Shown: positions 1-9,255, numbered from the stretch's first letter. The stretch: DNA of 64,000 bases from Bradyrhizobium nitroreducens (GCF_002776695.1 NZ_LFJC01000003.1:233682-297681); one strand, 5' to 3'. Notes: generated by a model not told the origin, from the letters alone. Numbers and translations: made by a program.

Positions 1-1530
1 CTATGTCGGCACGCCGACAGTCACATCGATCTCGCCGACGGCTGGTCCGCAGACCGGCGGCACGACCGTGGTCATCACCGGCACGAACCTTTCCGGCGCG
101 AGCGCGGTCACGTTCGGAGCAACGGCGGCAACTGGCTTCACGGTCAATTCGGCGACCTCGATCACCGCCACGTCCCCCGCCGGTACCGGCACGGTTGATA
201 TCAGGGTGACGACTACGGGCGGCACGTCGGCGACCTCCGCCGCCGACCAATTCACCTACGTCGCAGCACCAACCGTCACCTCGATCTCACCGACGTCGGG
301 TCCGGGTGCGGGCGGCACCACCGTCACCGTCACCGGCACCAACTTCTCCGGTGCAACGGCCGTGACCTTCGGCGCAACGCCGGCGACCGGCTTCACCGTC
401 AATTCGGCGACCCAGATCACGGCCACATCGCCGGCCGGCACCGGCACGGTTGACATCGGGGTGACGACCGCCGGCGGTACCTCAGCGACCTCTGCTGCGG
501 ACCAGTTCACCTATATCCCCTCGCCGACCGTCACCTCGATCTCGCCGACATCGGGCCCGGCGGTGGGCGGCACATCGGTGACCATCACAGGCACCAACCT
601 CACGGGCGCCGCAGCCGTGACCTTCGGCGCAACGGCTGCGACGGGCTTCACGGTCAATTCCGCGACATCGATCACCGCGACCTCGCCGGCCGGGGCCGGT
701 GTCGTGGACGTCAGGGTGACGACGACGGGCGGCACGTCCGCGACTTCGGCGGCCGACCAGTTCACCTATTTCGGCACGCCGACGGTGACGTCGATTTCGC
801 CGACCGCTGGCCCGCTCGCCGGCGGAACGTCTGTGACCGTCACAGGCACCAACTTCACCGGCACGACAGCCGTGAAGTTCGGCGCGACGAATGCGACCGG
901 CTTCACGGTCAACTCCTCGACCTCGATCACCGCCACGTCCCCTGCCGGCACCGGCACGGTTGACGTCACGGTGACGACGCCAGGTGGGACGTCGGCCACC
1001 TCGGCTGCCGACCAGTTCAGCTACGCCGCAGCGCCGGCAGTCACGTCGGTTTCGCCGAACGCAGGGCCTGCAGCGGGCGGCACCTCTGTCACGATCACCG
1101 GTTCTGCACTGTCGGGTGCGACCGCCGTGAAGTTCGGCGCAACCAATGCCGCGAGCTTCACGGTCAATTCGGCAACCTCGATTACGGCAACCTCGCCCAC
1201 CGGCACCGGCATCGTCGATGTGACCGTAACGACACCGGGCGGAACATCAGCCACATCGGCATCGGATCAATTCAGCTACACGCCCGCACCGTCCGTGACC
1301 TCGATTGCGCCGACCTCCGGATCGGCGGTCGGCGGCACGTCAGTGGCGATCGCGGGAACCGGTTTCACCGGCACCACCGCAGTGAAATTCGGCCCCAACA
1401 ATGCAACGAGCTTCACGGTGAACTCGGCAACGTCGATCACGGCGACATCGCCGCCCGGCGCCGGCACGGTCGACGTCACCGTGACGACAGGCGGTGGCAC
1501 ATCGCCCACCTCGGCCGCAGACAGGTTCAC
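1..1530 (+). repeat. six tandem 255-bp units coding for IPT/TIG domains
   Basis: Units start at 1, 256, 511, 766, 1021 and 1276, with no length variation. Each encodes one 85-residue IPT/TIG domain. Within a unit the phrases GFTVNSATSITATSPAG and TTGGTSATSAADQF recur almost unchanged, and differences are mostly at third codon positions or in the first 25 residues. More units may lie upstream of the window. Confidence 0.9.
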
Positions 1531-3001
1531 TTATCTGTCCGCCACGACGGCGACGGCCCTCACCTCCTCGAAGAACCCGAGCAGCTACGGTGAGTCGGTG
1601 ACGTTCACGGCAAACGTAAACAGCTTGGGCGGGACGCCGACGGGAACGGTGACGTTTTTCGACGGCACGACACCGATCGGCACGTCCACATTGTCAGCCG
1701 GCATCGCCACCTTGGCAACCACGACGCTCGTCGTCGGCAATCACACGATGACGGCGACCTACAACGGCAGTCCCGCCTTCAATGCCTCGACATCCCCGGC
1801 GCTGACCCAGTCAGTCGACATTCCCGCCGACAGCGCCAGGCTGCGCGCGCTCCAGCTCAACGTCACCAAGGTGGTGGCGCAAAACTCCGGCCAGGCGATC
1901 TCCGGCGCGATCGACACCGCGATCTCGGAAGGGTTCAGCAGTGGCGGGCAATACGTCATGCCGGGCGCCGGCGGGCTGCGCGTCAACTTCGCCGCCGCGC
2001 CTGACGGTGACGAGGATGACGGCAAACCCCAGTCCGCGTCCCAAAGCGCCAATGCCTATGCCGGGAGGGAAAGCTCCGGCCGGGGCGGCCGCGCCACGCG
2101 CGGCGCCTCGCGGATCGACGACGCCTTCGCCGCCATCGACCGGGCTGCGCCGACCAAGGCGCCGGTCGCGCGCTTCAAGCAGCAAAAGGACTGGCTGTTC
2201 TGGATCGACGTGCGCGGCACCGGCATCGACCGATGGGGCTCGTCCGGTAATATCGGTCAGGGGGCAACCCAGGCCACGCTCTACGGCCAGCAGATCAACC
2301 TGCTGTCCGGCCTGACCTATCGGGCGGCGCCGAACCTGCTGGTCGGTGTGACCGGCGGCTACGAGAACTTCAGCTACACCCAGACCGACATCAACGGGAA
2401 GCTGAAGGGCGACGGCTGGACTGTCGGCGCCTATCTCGGCTGGAAGATCATCCCGACGCTGCGCTACGACGTGGCGGTGACCTATTCCGGCATCGGCTAT
2501 GACGGCACCGCCGGCACGGCCCAGGGCAATTTCAACGGCAATCGCTGGATGTTCGCGACCGGCTTCACCGGCACCTACAATTGGGCCAATTTCACGATCG
2601 AGCCGTCGGCCAAGGTGTACGCGCTGTGGGAGCATGAGAATGCCTATGTCGATTCGCTCGGCACCCAGCAGGCTGCCCGCACCTTCTCGAGCGGCCGTGC
2701 GTCTGCGGGCAACAGGATCTCCTATCCTGTGCCGTGGCTCGATAGTGTGCTGCTGGCGCCGTATGCCGGCGTCTATGCCGACTACTACTTCACCCAGGAC
2801 GACGCGGCCGCGATCGTCGCTGCGGGTGGCATACCGCTGGCGTCCACACCGCTGCTCCAGGGCTGGTCGGCGCGGGTTACGGGCGGCATCGGTGCCAGGC
2901 TGGCGAGTGGGGCCACGGTCGGCTTCGGCGCCGAGCTCGGCGGCATCGGCGGCAACACGCAGATATGGACGTTCTCGGGACGCGCACGCATCCCGTTCTG
3001 A
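2..3001 (+). CDS. IPT/TIG-repeat autotransporter-type surface protein, 5' truncated by the window
   Basis: The open frame runs in from before base 2, so the N-terminus and any signal peptide are missing. What is present is about 1000 residues. It starts with six IPT/TIG (Ig-like) domains of 85 residues, each beginning near PTVTSISPTSGP and ending with the ATSAADQFTY motif. One bacterial Ig-like domain (about bases 1540-1815) follows, then a charged linker, then a C-terminal autotransporter beta-barrel (about bases 2180-3001). The protein ends in Phe (ARIPF), the usual last residue of outer-membrane barrels. The likely role is a surface-exposed adhesin or stalk-like protein anchored in the outer membrane. 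The ligand is unknown. Confidence 0.85.
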   Translation, partial: YVGTPTVTSISPTAGPQTGGTTVVITGTNLSGASAVTFGATAATGFTVNSATSITATSPAGTGTVDIRVTTTGGTSATSAADQFTYVAAPTVTSISPTSGPGAGGTTVTVTGTNFSGATAVTFGATPATGFTVNSATQITATSPAGTGTVDIGVTTAGGTSATSAADQFTYIPSPTVTSISPTSGPAVGGTSVTITGTNLTGAAAVTFGATAATGFTVNSATSITATSPAGAGVVDVRVTTTGGTSATSAADQFTYFGTPTVTSISPTAGPLAGGTSVTVTGTNFTGTTAVKFGATNATGFTVNSSTSITATSPAGTGTVDVTVTTPGGTSATSAADQFSYAAAPAVTSVSPNAGPAAGGTSVTITGSALSGATAVKFGATNAASFTVNSATSITATSPTGTGIVDVTVTTPGGTSATSASDQFSYTPAPSVTSIAPTSGSAVGGTSVAIAGTGFTGTTAVKFGPNNATSFTVNSATSITATSPPGAGTVDVTVTTGGGTSPTSAADRFTYLSATTATALTSSKNPSSYGESVTFTANVNSLGGTPTGTVTFFDGTTPIGTSTLSAGIATLATTTLVVGNHTMTATYNGSPAFNASTSPALTQSVDIPADSARLRALQLNVTKVVAQNSGQAISGAIDTAISEGFSSGGQYVMPGAGGLRVNFAAAPDGDEDDGKPQSASQSANAYAGRESSGRGGRATRGASRIDDAFAAIDRAAPTKAPVARFKQQKDWLFWIDVRGTGIDRWGSSGNIGQGATQATLYGQQINLLSGLTYRAAPNLLVGVTGGYENFSYTQTDINGKLKGDGWTVGAYLGWKIIPTLRYDVAVTYSGIGYDGTAGTAQGNFNGNRWMFATGFTGTYNWANFTIEPSAKVYALWEHENAYVDSLGTQQAARTFSSGRASAGNRISYPVPWLDSVLLAPYAGVYADYYFTQDDAAAIVAAGGIPLASTPLLQGWSARVTGGIGARLASGATVGFGAELGGIGGNTQIWTFSGRARIPF

Positions 3002-3070
3002 TCCCGGGAGATGACGACGAACCGGCGCGCGCGACGCCGCCAGCCAGATCTGCTTGCTTGGTGCCTGCGG

Positions 3071-3997
3071 CTAGTAAAGGCCGCGGCCGCTCAGGATGCT
3101 GCGGGCCTCGGCGGCGCCGTCGGCCGATGAGGACGCGCTCTCGGCGGCGTAGCGGCCGTCCGTGTCATAGGATACCGCGCGGGCGTTCTGGAGCGCCCGG
3201 CCCCGGCTGCGGCTCGAGGCCGACATTTCCGAGGTCGCATTGAGCGAGGCCATGTCGGCGGAGGTGTTGCCGAGATTATAGGGCCGCCCCTCCGGCATCG
3301 GCACGTCGCCGCGAATGGCACCGCGGCTCGATCCCGGCAATTCCAGCACGAAGGGTCTTGCCGAGGCGACCCGGACCATCGAGGGCGATGGCGCCGGAAC
3401 GCCGGTGCGCAGGGTCGCCAGGAGCTGGCGGTCGTCGGAGCCTTCGAGCGGCGCCCGGCCGACATATTCGACACGGACCTTGGCGACACCATTTCCTTTG
3501 AATTCAAGGAGTTCGGCGGCCTTGTTCGAGACGTCGATGAGCCGGTTGCCGTGATAGGGCCCGCGGTCATTGACGCGGACGATCAGCGACTTGCCGTTCG
3601 AGATGTTGGTGACGCGGGCGTAGGACGGCATCGGCAGGGTCGGATGCGCCGCGGTCAGCGACGTCATGTCGAAGACCTCGCCATTGGCGGTCAGGCGGCC
3701 GTGGAAGTCATCGCCGTACCAGGACGCCATGCCCTCAGCGCGGTAGTTGACGTCTTCCTCCGGAACGTAGGTCCTGCCCGCCACGACATAGGGCTTGCCG
3801 ACGCGGTAGGTGCCGCCGCCCTTTGGGACCGGCTCGCCGAAAGCGACCACCCGGGGGCTCGAGGACACGCCGTATTTCGGATCGACGCGGTTGGCGAATT
3901 TGTTGGAGGAGGCGCAATTGGCAAGCGCAACGCAGGTTGCGACCGCCGCAACACCGCGCGCGGCCCGCAAAACCGAATCTGACCGTCGGATCCCCAT
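3071..3997 (-). CDS. rlpA: RlpA-like septal ring lipoprotein
   Basis: This is a 308-residue lipoprotein. The start at 3997 (MGIRRSD) gives a short n-region, a hydrophobic stretch and the lipobox LANC with Cys28. A longer frame upstream has no signal peptide at its start. Residues about 86-180 form the double-psi beta-barrel of RlpA, with GMASWYGDDFHGRLTANGE and IVRVNDRGPYHGNRLIDVS. RlpA proteins are lytic transglycosylases that cleave denuded glycan strands, often at the septum. No SPOR domain is visible at the C-terminus, which is instead low-complexity and Ser/Ala/Arg-rich. Confidence 0.88.
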   Translation of the reverse strand: MGIRRSDSVLRAARGVAAVATCVALANCASSNKFANRVDPKYGVSSSPRVVAFGEPVPKGGGTYRVGKPYVVAGRTYVPEEDVNYRAEGMASWYGDDFHGRLTANGEVFDMTSLTAAHPTLPMPSYARVTNISNGKSLIVRVNDRGPYHGNRLIDVSNKAAELLEFKGNGVAKVRVEYVGRAPLEGSDDRQLLATLRTGVPAPSPSMVRVASARPFVLELPGSSRGAIRGDVPMPEGRPYNLGNTSADMASLNATSEMSASSRSRGRALQNARAVSYDTDGRYAAESASSSADGAAEARSILSGRGLY

Positions 3998-4332
3998 TCG
4001 CCCCAAATACCATTCCGTCGGAGGTCTGCCCAATCCGCCTTGGCAGCGGCGCAGCCCGTCCGGTCCTTTGATCCGAGGCGGCCCACCACCGCGCTGGAAG
4101 CGGTAACGATAACGCAACCCGAACACGGCGGAAATGGGGAGCGCGCAGCGATCCCGCCGGGATGGTAAACGGGACGTTCGCATTTTTCCGTTGTTCTACG
4201 GAACATCCCGGACATTCTGTTGCGCCAAATCCTCACTCCACCCCCATTGTCGCCGGCTTCACTGGAATTCTTTTGACTGTGCAAGGCCGCACGCGTTCTC
4301 TCGGATGCAAGGGCGGGATTTGGAATTTAACG
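3998..4332. other. 335-bp gap without a supported gene
   Basis: This holds the promoter side of rlpA and the region before the small gene at 4333. A TTGACT (4272-4277) could be a -35 element for that gene, but the match 17 bases later (TTCTCT) is weak. I see no RNA gene or repeat here. Confidence 0.4.
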
Positions 4333-4422
4333 ATGATCGAGACGGTTTCGGCACTGATGGGCTTGGTAAGCGCGGGGATCTTCCTGGCCCATGCGTTTGA
4401 AGGCTACCGCACGAGGGCCTGA
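4333..4422 (+). CDS. 29-residue membrane protein
   Basis: ATG at 4333 opens MIETVSALMGLVSAGIFLAH followed by AFEGYRTRA and a stop. One hydrophobic helix covers about residues 5-22, with a short positive tail, the usual form of a bitopic micropeptide. A GGA lies upstream, but the Shine-Dalgarno is weak. No family is recognised. It sits close to a second micropeptide at 4526 on the same strand. Confidence 0.5.
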   Translation: MIETVSALMGLVSAGIFLAHAFEGYRTRA

Positions 4423-4525
4423 CGGCACTCGCGCGAGAGGCAAGCATCACCTCTTTCAAGACGGCACGTTCGGACAATTTTAATCGATCCGACCGAGCAT
4501 CGAAGACGAGAGCGGCAGGTGTCCC

Positions 4526-4624
4526 ATGCGCAACCATGATCTGGTCTCTGACGGCTTCCTGGCCTTGACCGCCGGCGGTTTGGTCCTGCTCTGCTCGAGC
4601 CTCATGGCACTGGCCTTCGCCTGA
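4526..4624 (+). CDS. 32-residue membrane protein
   Basis: ATG at 4526 opens MRNHDLVSDGFLALTAGG, followed by a Leu-rich hydrophobic run to the stop at 4624. A GCAGGTG upstream could serve as ribosome binding site. It is predicted to be a single-span protein with a short polar N-terminus. Function is unknown. The paired position with 4333-4422 suggests both may be expressed together, but no terminator or promoter settles that. Confidence 0.45.
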   Translation: MRNHDLVSDGFLALTAGGLVLLCSSLMALAFA

Positions 4625-4933
4625 GCGCCACACTCCCCTTCCGAATTTCCAACCCGCGGCACCACCGCGACGCAGCACGCAACGTGACCGGTACTGTCGC
4701 GCTCCCGTCTAGTTGATTGAATTTCCGAGTTCGGCGCCTCGACCTATTTCAAGAGGCCATCACCAACGAGGGTGACGCAAATGCTTGCCGAGAAGTTTTT
4801 CCTGGTTCTGGAATCGCTGATCTGCGGACACCGCACCTATCCCGACGGAAGCCCCCGGGTCATCAGCACCTCCCCGCACGTCCCGATGAGGCTGACTGGT
4901 CAGAAATAGTCGGACGATCGAGCGCACATCCGC
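4625..4933. other. 309-bp gap without a supported gene
   Basis: Open frames here have no ribosome binding site and no recognisable product. No hairpin with a T-tract was seen. It probably holds only the 3' region of the leftward gene ending at 4934. Confidence 0.35.
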
Positions 4934-5224
4934 TCAGCGCAGGCCCAGCAGGGAGCGGCGATAGCGGCCGTCGCGGGCTTCGGTCTGGCAGACGAAGCTG
5001 CCGTCGAATCCCTGGCCGTACCGCTTCTGGCCCTTTCGGTAGTAGACGCCCTTCCGGAAATCCAGCCAGACCACCCTGTCCTGCGGACAATGACGCTGTG
5101 CCTGCGCCTCGTAGCGAAACGGCGTCAGCGGTGTCGCCGACACGTCCGTGGCGCCGGCGCCCATCATGATCGCACCGGCGAGCGCGACCCCGCCGGTCCA
5201 CCTGCCGAAGCCGCGCTGAATCAC
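4934..5224 (-). CDS. small secreted protein of unknown function
   Basis: A GTG at 5224 is preceded by GGGAGG with 6 bases spacing, which decides the start over a longer frame without a signal peptide. The 96-residue product has a hydrophobic segment (about 12-27, ending at ATDVSA) that fits a Sec signal peptide. The mature part is basic and aromatic, with two Cys (RHCPQDR and FVCQTE) that could form a disulfide in the periplasm. No family is recognised. It is divergent from yqhA. Confidence 0.6.
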   Translation of the reverse strand: MIQRGFGRWTGGVALAGAIMMGAGATDVSATPLTPFRYEAQAQRHCPQDRVVWLDFRKGVYYRKGQKRYGQGFDGSFVCQTEARDGRYRRSLLGLR

Positions 5225-5380
5225 GCCTCGCCTCCCGATCCGGGCCGCCACGCGACGGCCGCGGCACGCTAGCACGAAATGACGCGATCCGCCGACGCCG
5301 AGGAGCGCGGCGTCTTCCGCCGGCCATCTTGTCGGGCTAGATGAAAGCGAAATCGTTGCGATTGCGAGGATGCTGCCTGA

Positions 5381-5971
5381 ATGTCGGTTGAGCCTGGGCC
5401 CCAATCGGAACCTCGTACCGAACCACGCCCGCCCCTGCCGCGCCTGGGTCTGCTGCCGATGATCATCTTCGGCTCGCGCTGGCTGCAATTGCCGCTCTAT
5501 CTCGGGCTGATCGTGGCGCAGTGCGTCTACATCGCGCTGTTCCTGAAGGAGCTCTGGCATCTGTCCTGGCACGCGCTCGATCTCACCGAGCAGCAGATCA
5601 TGATGAGCGTGCTCGCGCTGATCGACGTCGTGATGATCTCCAACCTGCTGGTGATGGTCATCGTCGGCGGCTACGAGACCTTCGTCTCGCGGCTCGACCT
5701 GCAGGGCCATCCGGACGAGCCGGAATGGCTCGGCCACGTCAATGCCAGCGTCCTCAAGATCAAGCTCGCCATGGCCATCATCGGCATTTCCTCGATCGCA
5801 CTGCTGCGCACCTTCATCGAGGCTGGCAATCTCGGCTCGAACCGCGCCGGTTACACCGAGACCGGCGTGATGTGGCAGGTGCTGATCCACATCACCTTCA
5901 TCGTCTCGGCGCTCGGCATCGCCTATGTCGACAAGATCAGCGACTCCGGAATGCGCAAACATGCCGAGTGA
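5381..5971 (+). CDS. YqhA family (UPF0114) inner membrane protein
   Basis: This 196-residue protein has about four hydrophobic helices. A Pro-rich cytoplasmic N-terminus of about 25 residues precedes the core, which starts at FGSRWLQLPLYLGLIVAQ. The stretches VVMISNLLVMVIVGGYETFVS and HVNASVLKIKLAMAIIGISS are typical of UPF0114/YqhA. The biochemical role of this family is not established. ATG 5381 has a GAGGA about 10 bases upstream. The next gene starts 41 bp downstream on the same strand and could be cotranscribed. Confidence 0.85.
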   Translation: MSVEPGPQSEPRTEPRPPLPRLGLLPMIIFGSRWLQLPLYLGLIVAQCVYIALFLKELWHLSWHALDLTEQQIMMSVLALIDVVMISNLLVMVIVGGYETFVSRLDLQGHPDEPEWLGHVNASVLKIKLAMAIIGISSIALLRTFIEAGNLGSNRAGYTETGVMWQVLIHITFIVSALGIAYVDKISDSGMRKHAE

Positions 5972-6012
5972 CGCGCTCAATTTGCGGTACACCTGCTGGA
6001 TCCGGAGTCCAC

Positions 6013-6483
6013 ATGTCCACCGATGACGTCTCCTTCAGGCCGGCGCGTCCGGACGACGCAGAGACCGTGTTCAACATCACCAAAGCCTCGATCGCCGGCC
6101 TTGCACAGGGATGCTATTCGCCGCTGCAGATCGAGAACTGGATGGGCGAACGGACACCCCGCTTCTATGAGGACCTCATCGCCAAGGGACGAATGACCGT
6201 CTGCCTTCGCAACGACGTCGTCGTCGGCTTCGTCGATGCCGAGCCCGGCGAGGTGACCCGATTGTTCATCCTGCCCGAGGCGGCCGGCTCCGGTCTCGGC
6301 CAGCGGCTGCTCGATATCGGCGTAGTCCAAGCGCGGCTGGGCCATACGGGGCCGATCCGTCTTGAAGCCACGATCAACGCGGAAGGCTTCTACCGACGAT
6401 ACGGCTTCAGAAGCACAGGCAGAGGGCAATTCTCGCACGGCCTCGGCGGCGAGCCCATCGAGATCGTGTACATGGAGCTGTGA
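6013..6483 (+). CDS. GNAT family N-acetyltransferase
   Basis: This is a 156-residue single-domain GNAT enzyme. The N-terminal FRPARPDDAETVFNI is the typical opening beta-alpha segment. The acetyl-CoA binding motif A is seen as RLFILPEAAGSGLGQRLLD, with the loop in R/Q-x-x-G-x-G/A form. The C-terminal NAEGFYRRYGFRSTGRG matches motif B with its conserved Tyr/Phe pair. The acyl acceptor cannot be told from sequence. It may be cotranscribed with yqhA. Confidence 0.85.
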   Translation: MSTDDVSFRPARPDDAETVFNITKASIAGLAQGCYSPLQIENWMGERTPRFYEDLIAKGRMTVCLRNDVVVGFVDAEPGEVTRLFILPEAAGSGLGQRLLDIGVVQARLGHTGPIRLEATINAEGFYRRYGFRSTGRGQFSHGLGGEPIEIVYMEL

Positions 6484-6502
6484 GCAGCAAACCGCTCCTT
6501 GC

Positions 6503-6820
6503 TCAGGCCTTTGCTTCGAGTTGCTGAACGGCCTGATGCAGGCATTCCTGGAACTTCGCGGCGACCTGCTCGCGCGCCACACCCTTGGCGACGAGATCGC
6601 CTGACACCTTGTCCAGGACCTCGTCGATCGTCCGGCTCTCCAGATGGTCCGTCGCCAGCGCCGTCGCGTAGCTCGTCGCGGCATCGCCGCTGAGCCCGAG
6701 CTGGCCGGCAGCCCAGAGCCCGAGCAGCTTGTTGGACCGGGCCGTCGCCTTGAACATGAGCTCCTCGTCGTGGGCGAATTTGGCCTCAAAGCCCTGCTCG
6801 CGCTTGTCGAACGTGGTCAT
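6503..6820 (-). CDS. DUF1476 protein (F1-ATPase zeta-type inhibitor family)
   Basis: The 105-residue protein starts at MTTFDKREQGFEAKFAHDEE, the family signature. In alphaproteobacteria DUF1476 proteins include the zeta subunit that inhibits ATP hydrolysis by F1Fo-ATPase. ATG 6820 has GGAG 6 bases upstream and is preferred over the ATG four codons earlier, which lacks such a site. It is mostly helical, as expected. It is convergent with the GNAT gene. Confidence 0.88.
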   Translation of the reverse strand: MTTFDKREQGFEAKFAHDEELMFKATARSNKLLGLWAAGQLGLSGDAATSYATALATDHLESRTIDEVLDKVSGDLVAKGVAREQVAAKFQECLHQAVQQLEAKA

Positions 6821-7074
6821 GGTCGGCTCCATTGCGTTTTCGCGGATGGGGATCGGACTGGCTGGGAGCGAACGTCTCCGTCATTCACGTCAGTTGAGGA
6901 TCATTTGAATTTTCCGGCGGAAGGCAAACGGCGTCAAGCCTGCGCTGGTGGCAGGCCCAGCGCCTTTGCGGCAGCCAGCAGCTTCGGGCCAGCCAGACCG
7001 GCTAAGGGAAGATATTTACCATTCGTTAAGCAGACTCAGCGCCGCATGGGTGCGTGGAAATCGAGAGCTGACGC

Positions 7075-7299
7075 ATGAACAGAGAGCTGCGGGAGTTTCG
7101 ACGACTTGAACGGGTCTGCCTGGAGCAGGCCGCCCTTTCCACCCTGGACCTTGCGCGAAGCGGATTGCTCAAGGTCGCCGACGATTGCCGCATCGCAGCG
7201 GAAGCTATCGAGGCCAAATCGCCTCGCGGCGCATTGGCAGGCGCCGTTGAGGCGCTGAAGCTGGCCTTGAGCGCGACGCGGGTCTCCCACCGGCACTAG
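7075..7299 (+). CDS. small hypothetical protein (74 aa)
   Basis: MNRELREFRRLERVCLEQAA opens a small, charged, probably all-helical protein with regular high-GC codon use. It ends with a Ser/His tail. No family is recognised. It is flanked by non-coding DNA on both sides and is probably monocistronic. Confidence 0.55.
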   Translation: MNRELREFRRLERVCLEQAALSTLDLARSGLLKVADDCRIAAEAIEAKSPRGALAGAVEALKLALSATRVSHRH

Positions 7300-7348
7300 C
7301 TCCGGTCATCCTCGGGCTATCAATCCAGGGCACGCCGACCGCGATCGG

Positions 7349-7540
7349 TCAGGCCTTTGCCGTCGCCGCCTCGCGTGCGAGCCGCTCGGCCCTCAGCCGC
7401 TCCTTATTGGCGTAGAACGCCTTCTGCGCCTCTTCGTGGTCGCGCATGGCCTTTTCGGCCTCGATCCGGCGTGCCGCATCGCGCGCCTGGCGCTGCTCGG
7501 GGGTCAGGGGTTTGCGTCGGAAAGAAAGGTCACCAGTCAT
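7349..7540 (-). CDS. small Arg/Glu/Ala-rich helical protein (63 aa)
   Basis: ATG 7540 opens MTGDLSFRRKPLTPEQRQAR, followed by an almost continuous charged helix rich in Ala, Arg and Glu. This suggests a single amphipathic or coiled-coil helix. A longer upstream frame has a different composition and no start signal. Function is unknown. Confidence 0.5.
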   Translation of the reverse strand: MTGDLSFRRKPLTPEQRQARDAARRIEAEKAMRDHEEAQKAFYANKERLRAERLAREAATAKA

Positions 7541-7867
7541 GCCGAGATAACGCGGAGCTGAGGAAAGAGTTCCGCAACGACGCGCCGGGCGCATCGCCCG
7601 AACCCAATTCAACTGCCCCCTACGCTCCCGACAAAAATCGCAAAACAACCCCATGCACAGTAGCTAAGTCCCCGGCGGCGTAACGTCTTTTTGAGTCCGC
7701 GAAAAGCACCCTCTGGCCCGCCGGGACCAGAAACTGATCGCCATCTTCGGAACATCCGCCCACGATGGAAAGTTCCCAAAGCTCGGAAAGCGTCGTCGTT
7801 GAGACAGGTCAATACGGGCAAGCCCAGGCTCTGCTGTCTTAGCTCCGGCAAGTAGATGGAGACGGCC
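7541..7867. other. 327-bp gap without a supported gene
   Basis: This is the upstream region shared by the divergent genes at 7540 and 7868. I found no clear promoter hexamers, hairpins or coding frame. Confidence 0.35.
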
Positions 7868-8476
7868 ATGTCACAGCAGAGCAGCATGCATTTCTACCTC
7901 AATTGGGCCAAGGAGCGGATCGACGAAATGGATGCCGCCTTGGCCTCGTTCGAGGTCAAGGCCGGCCAGGCCAAAGCTGAGTCCAAGGTCAAGACAGATC
8001 AGCTCCTGTCCGACCTGACGACGCGCCGTGACGCGTTTCAGGCAATGCTCAAGACCCAGGCCGAAGCAGGTGAAGCCGCCTGGACCGAGGCAAAGGCCGA
8101 CCTGGAAAAGCAGTGGGCTGGCTTCGAAGCCCAGGTGAAGACCTATTTCGAAGGCGCCGGCAAACAATTCGAGCAGCAACAGGCCACGTTCAAGGACGTT
8201 GCGGCCGCACAGGCAAAAGCCTGGCGCGAAGCCGCGGACAAATTCCGCGACGCCGCGGGCAAAGTGGCCTCAGCCCGCACCGTCGATGTCGATGCCGCGC
8301 TCAAGCAGATGAAATCCGATGCGTCCGAGGCCGAGGCGCGTCTGCAGAAGCTGAAGCAGGCCGGCAGCGAGTCCTGGTCGGTCCTGAGCGCCGCCCTCGC
8401 CGAGTCCCGGAAGGCCTTTGATCAAGCGAACCAGGCGGCTTGGAACGCGCTGAAGGGTGCAAGTCCGAAGAGCTGA
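7868..8476 (+). CDS. coiled-coil, phasin-like protein of unknown role
   Basis: This is a 202-residue protein of Ala, Lys, Glu and Gln with heptad character throughout and no signal peptide or membrane span. ATG 7868 (MSQQSSMHFYLNWAKERI) has GGAG 6 bases upstream, better than the ATG four codons earlier. Long amphipathic helices of this kind occur in phasins and apolipoprotein-like proteins that coat granules or membranes. That is a resemblance of type, not proof of family. Confidence 0.6.
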   Translation: MSQQSSMHFYLNWAKERIDEMDAALASFEVKAGQAKAESKVKTDQLLSDLTTRRDAFQAMLKTQAEAGEAAWTEAKADLEKQWAGFEAQVKTYFEGAGKQFEQQQATFKDVAAAQAKAWREAADKFRDAAGKVASARTVDVDAALKQMKSDASEAEARLQKLKQAGSESWSVLSAALAESRKAFDQANQAAWNALKGASPKS

Positions 8477-8677
8477 GGCTTTCGGTTCGTCGAACCTGCC
8501 CGCTTAGAATAGGACGGATGTAGGAGCGCGCGTGGCACGGCTGTAGCTCACGCGCCCTCATTGCCACTGAGACATTGAGGTACATGGCTATGACGATCAG
8601 GAGAGCGTGCCGCCAAGCTCAGAGCGGCGCGCCAGTATTCGTTCGGGCTTCACAGACCTACTCTCCAGCGGCGCATC

Positions 8678-9238
8678 TCAAGGCCCCGGTTTAATCTCTC
8701 TGGTAACGCTCATCGTCTTCAACGTCTCGCCCTGGTCGGCGAGCCGTACCCGGAGAGTGAACGTGAGATCAACCCCGGTTTTCGGCCAATCGTCCTTTCC
8801 GTCGGTCACGCCTGAGACAGTTGCCTTCATGGTTGCTGCACTTTTGGGAAAAATTACGCCCATCGATTTGAGGCTGAGGGACGTGCTAAGCTTCTCTACA
8901 CTTTGGCGCGCGGCCGATAAGTAAAGATCACCGTGCTCAAGCAAATGAAGGGCCGTAATGTCTTGCGGCACGAGGTTGATATCGCCGCGATTGAAAATGT
9001 AGATGATGAGGTCGGCGCTTCTGGCTTTGCCATTCGGCGCGACTTGAACGTCGACGACTGGTTCTTTCTCAAGCAACTCGCGCTCGTCTTTTGCCGCGGC
9101 GAGATCGTAGGCGCGCTTCGTAAAGAGCAGGCTGCCACCAGAGACTATTAGCGCGATGGTCGATACCACCGCGGCGTAATGTGCTGTCGAAAATTTGCTC
9201 TTCGTCGACAGGCCGCTGGCTGGTTCGGAGGTCTCCAT
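8678..9238 (-). CDS. membrane-anchored hypothetical protein
   Basis: This is 186 residues. A polar N-terminus (about 1-20) is followed by one membrane helix (about 22-42, YAAVVSTIALIVSGGSLLF), a charged helical segment and a beta-rich domain of about 130 residues. The predicted topology is N-in with the C-terminal domain outside. Base use is less GC-rich than the neighbours, in keeping with an acquired block from about 8480 to 9990. No family is recognised. Confidence 0.6.
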   Translation of the reverse strand: METSEPASGLSTKSKFSTAHYAAVVSTIALIVSGGSLLFTKRAYDLAAAKDERELLEKEPVVDVQVAPNGKARSADLIIYIFNRGDINLVPQDITALHLLEHGDLYLSAARQSVEKLSTSLSLKSMGVIFPKSAATMKATVSGVTDGKDDWPKTGVDLTFTLRVRLADQGETLKTMSVTREIKPGP

Positions 9239-9255
9239 TGTGGTCCGCCTCGGTA

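Noticed and set aside
1..1530. CRISPR array
   Set aside because: The repeats are 255 bp coding units in one frame with no spacers. No cas genes are present anywhere in the window.
4717..5169. 150-codon plus-strand frame
   Set aside because: It is opposite the small secreted protein at 4934-5224, whose signal peptide and strong Shine-Dalgarno make it the real gene.
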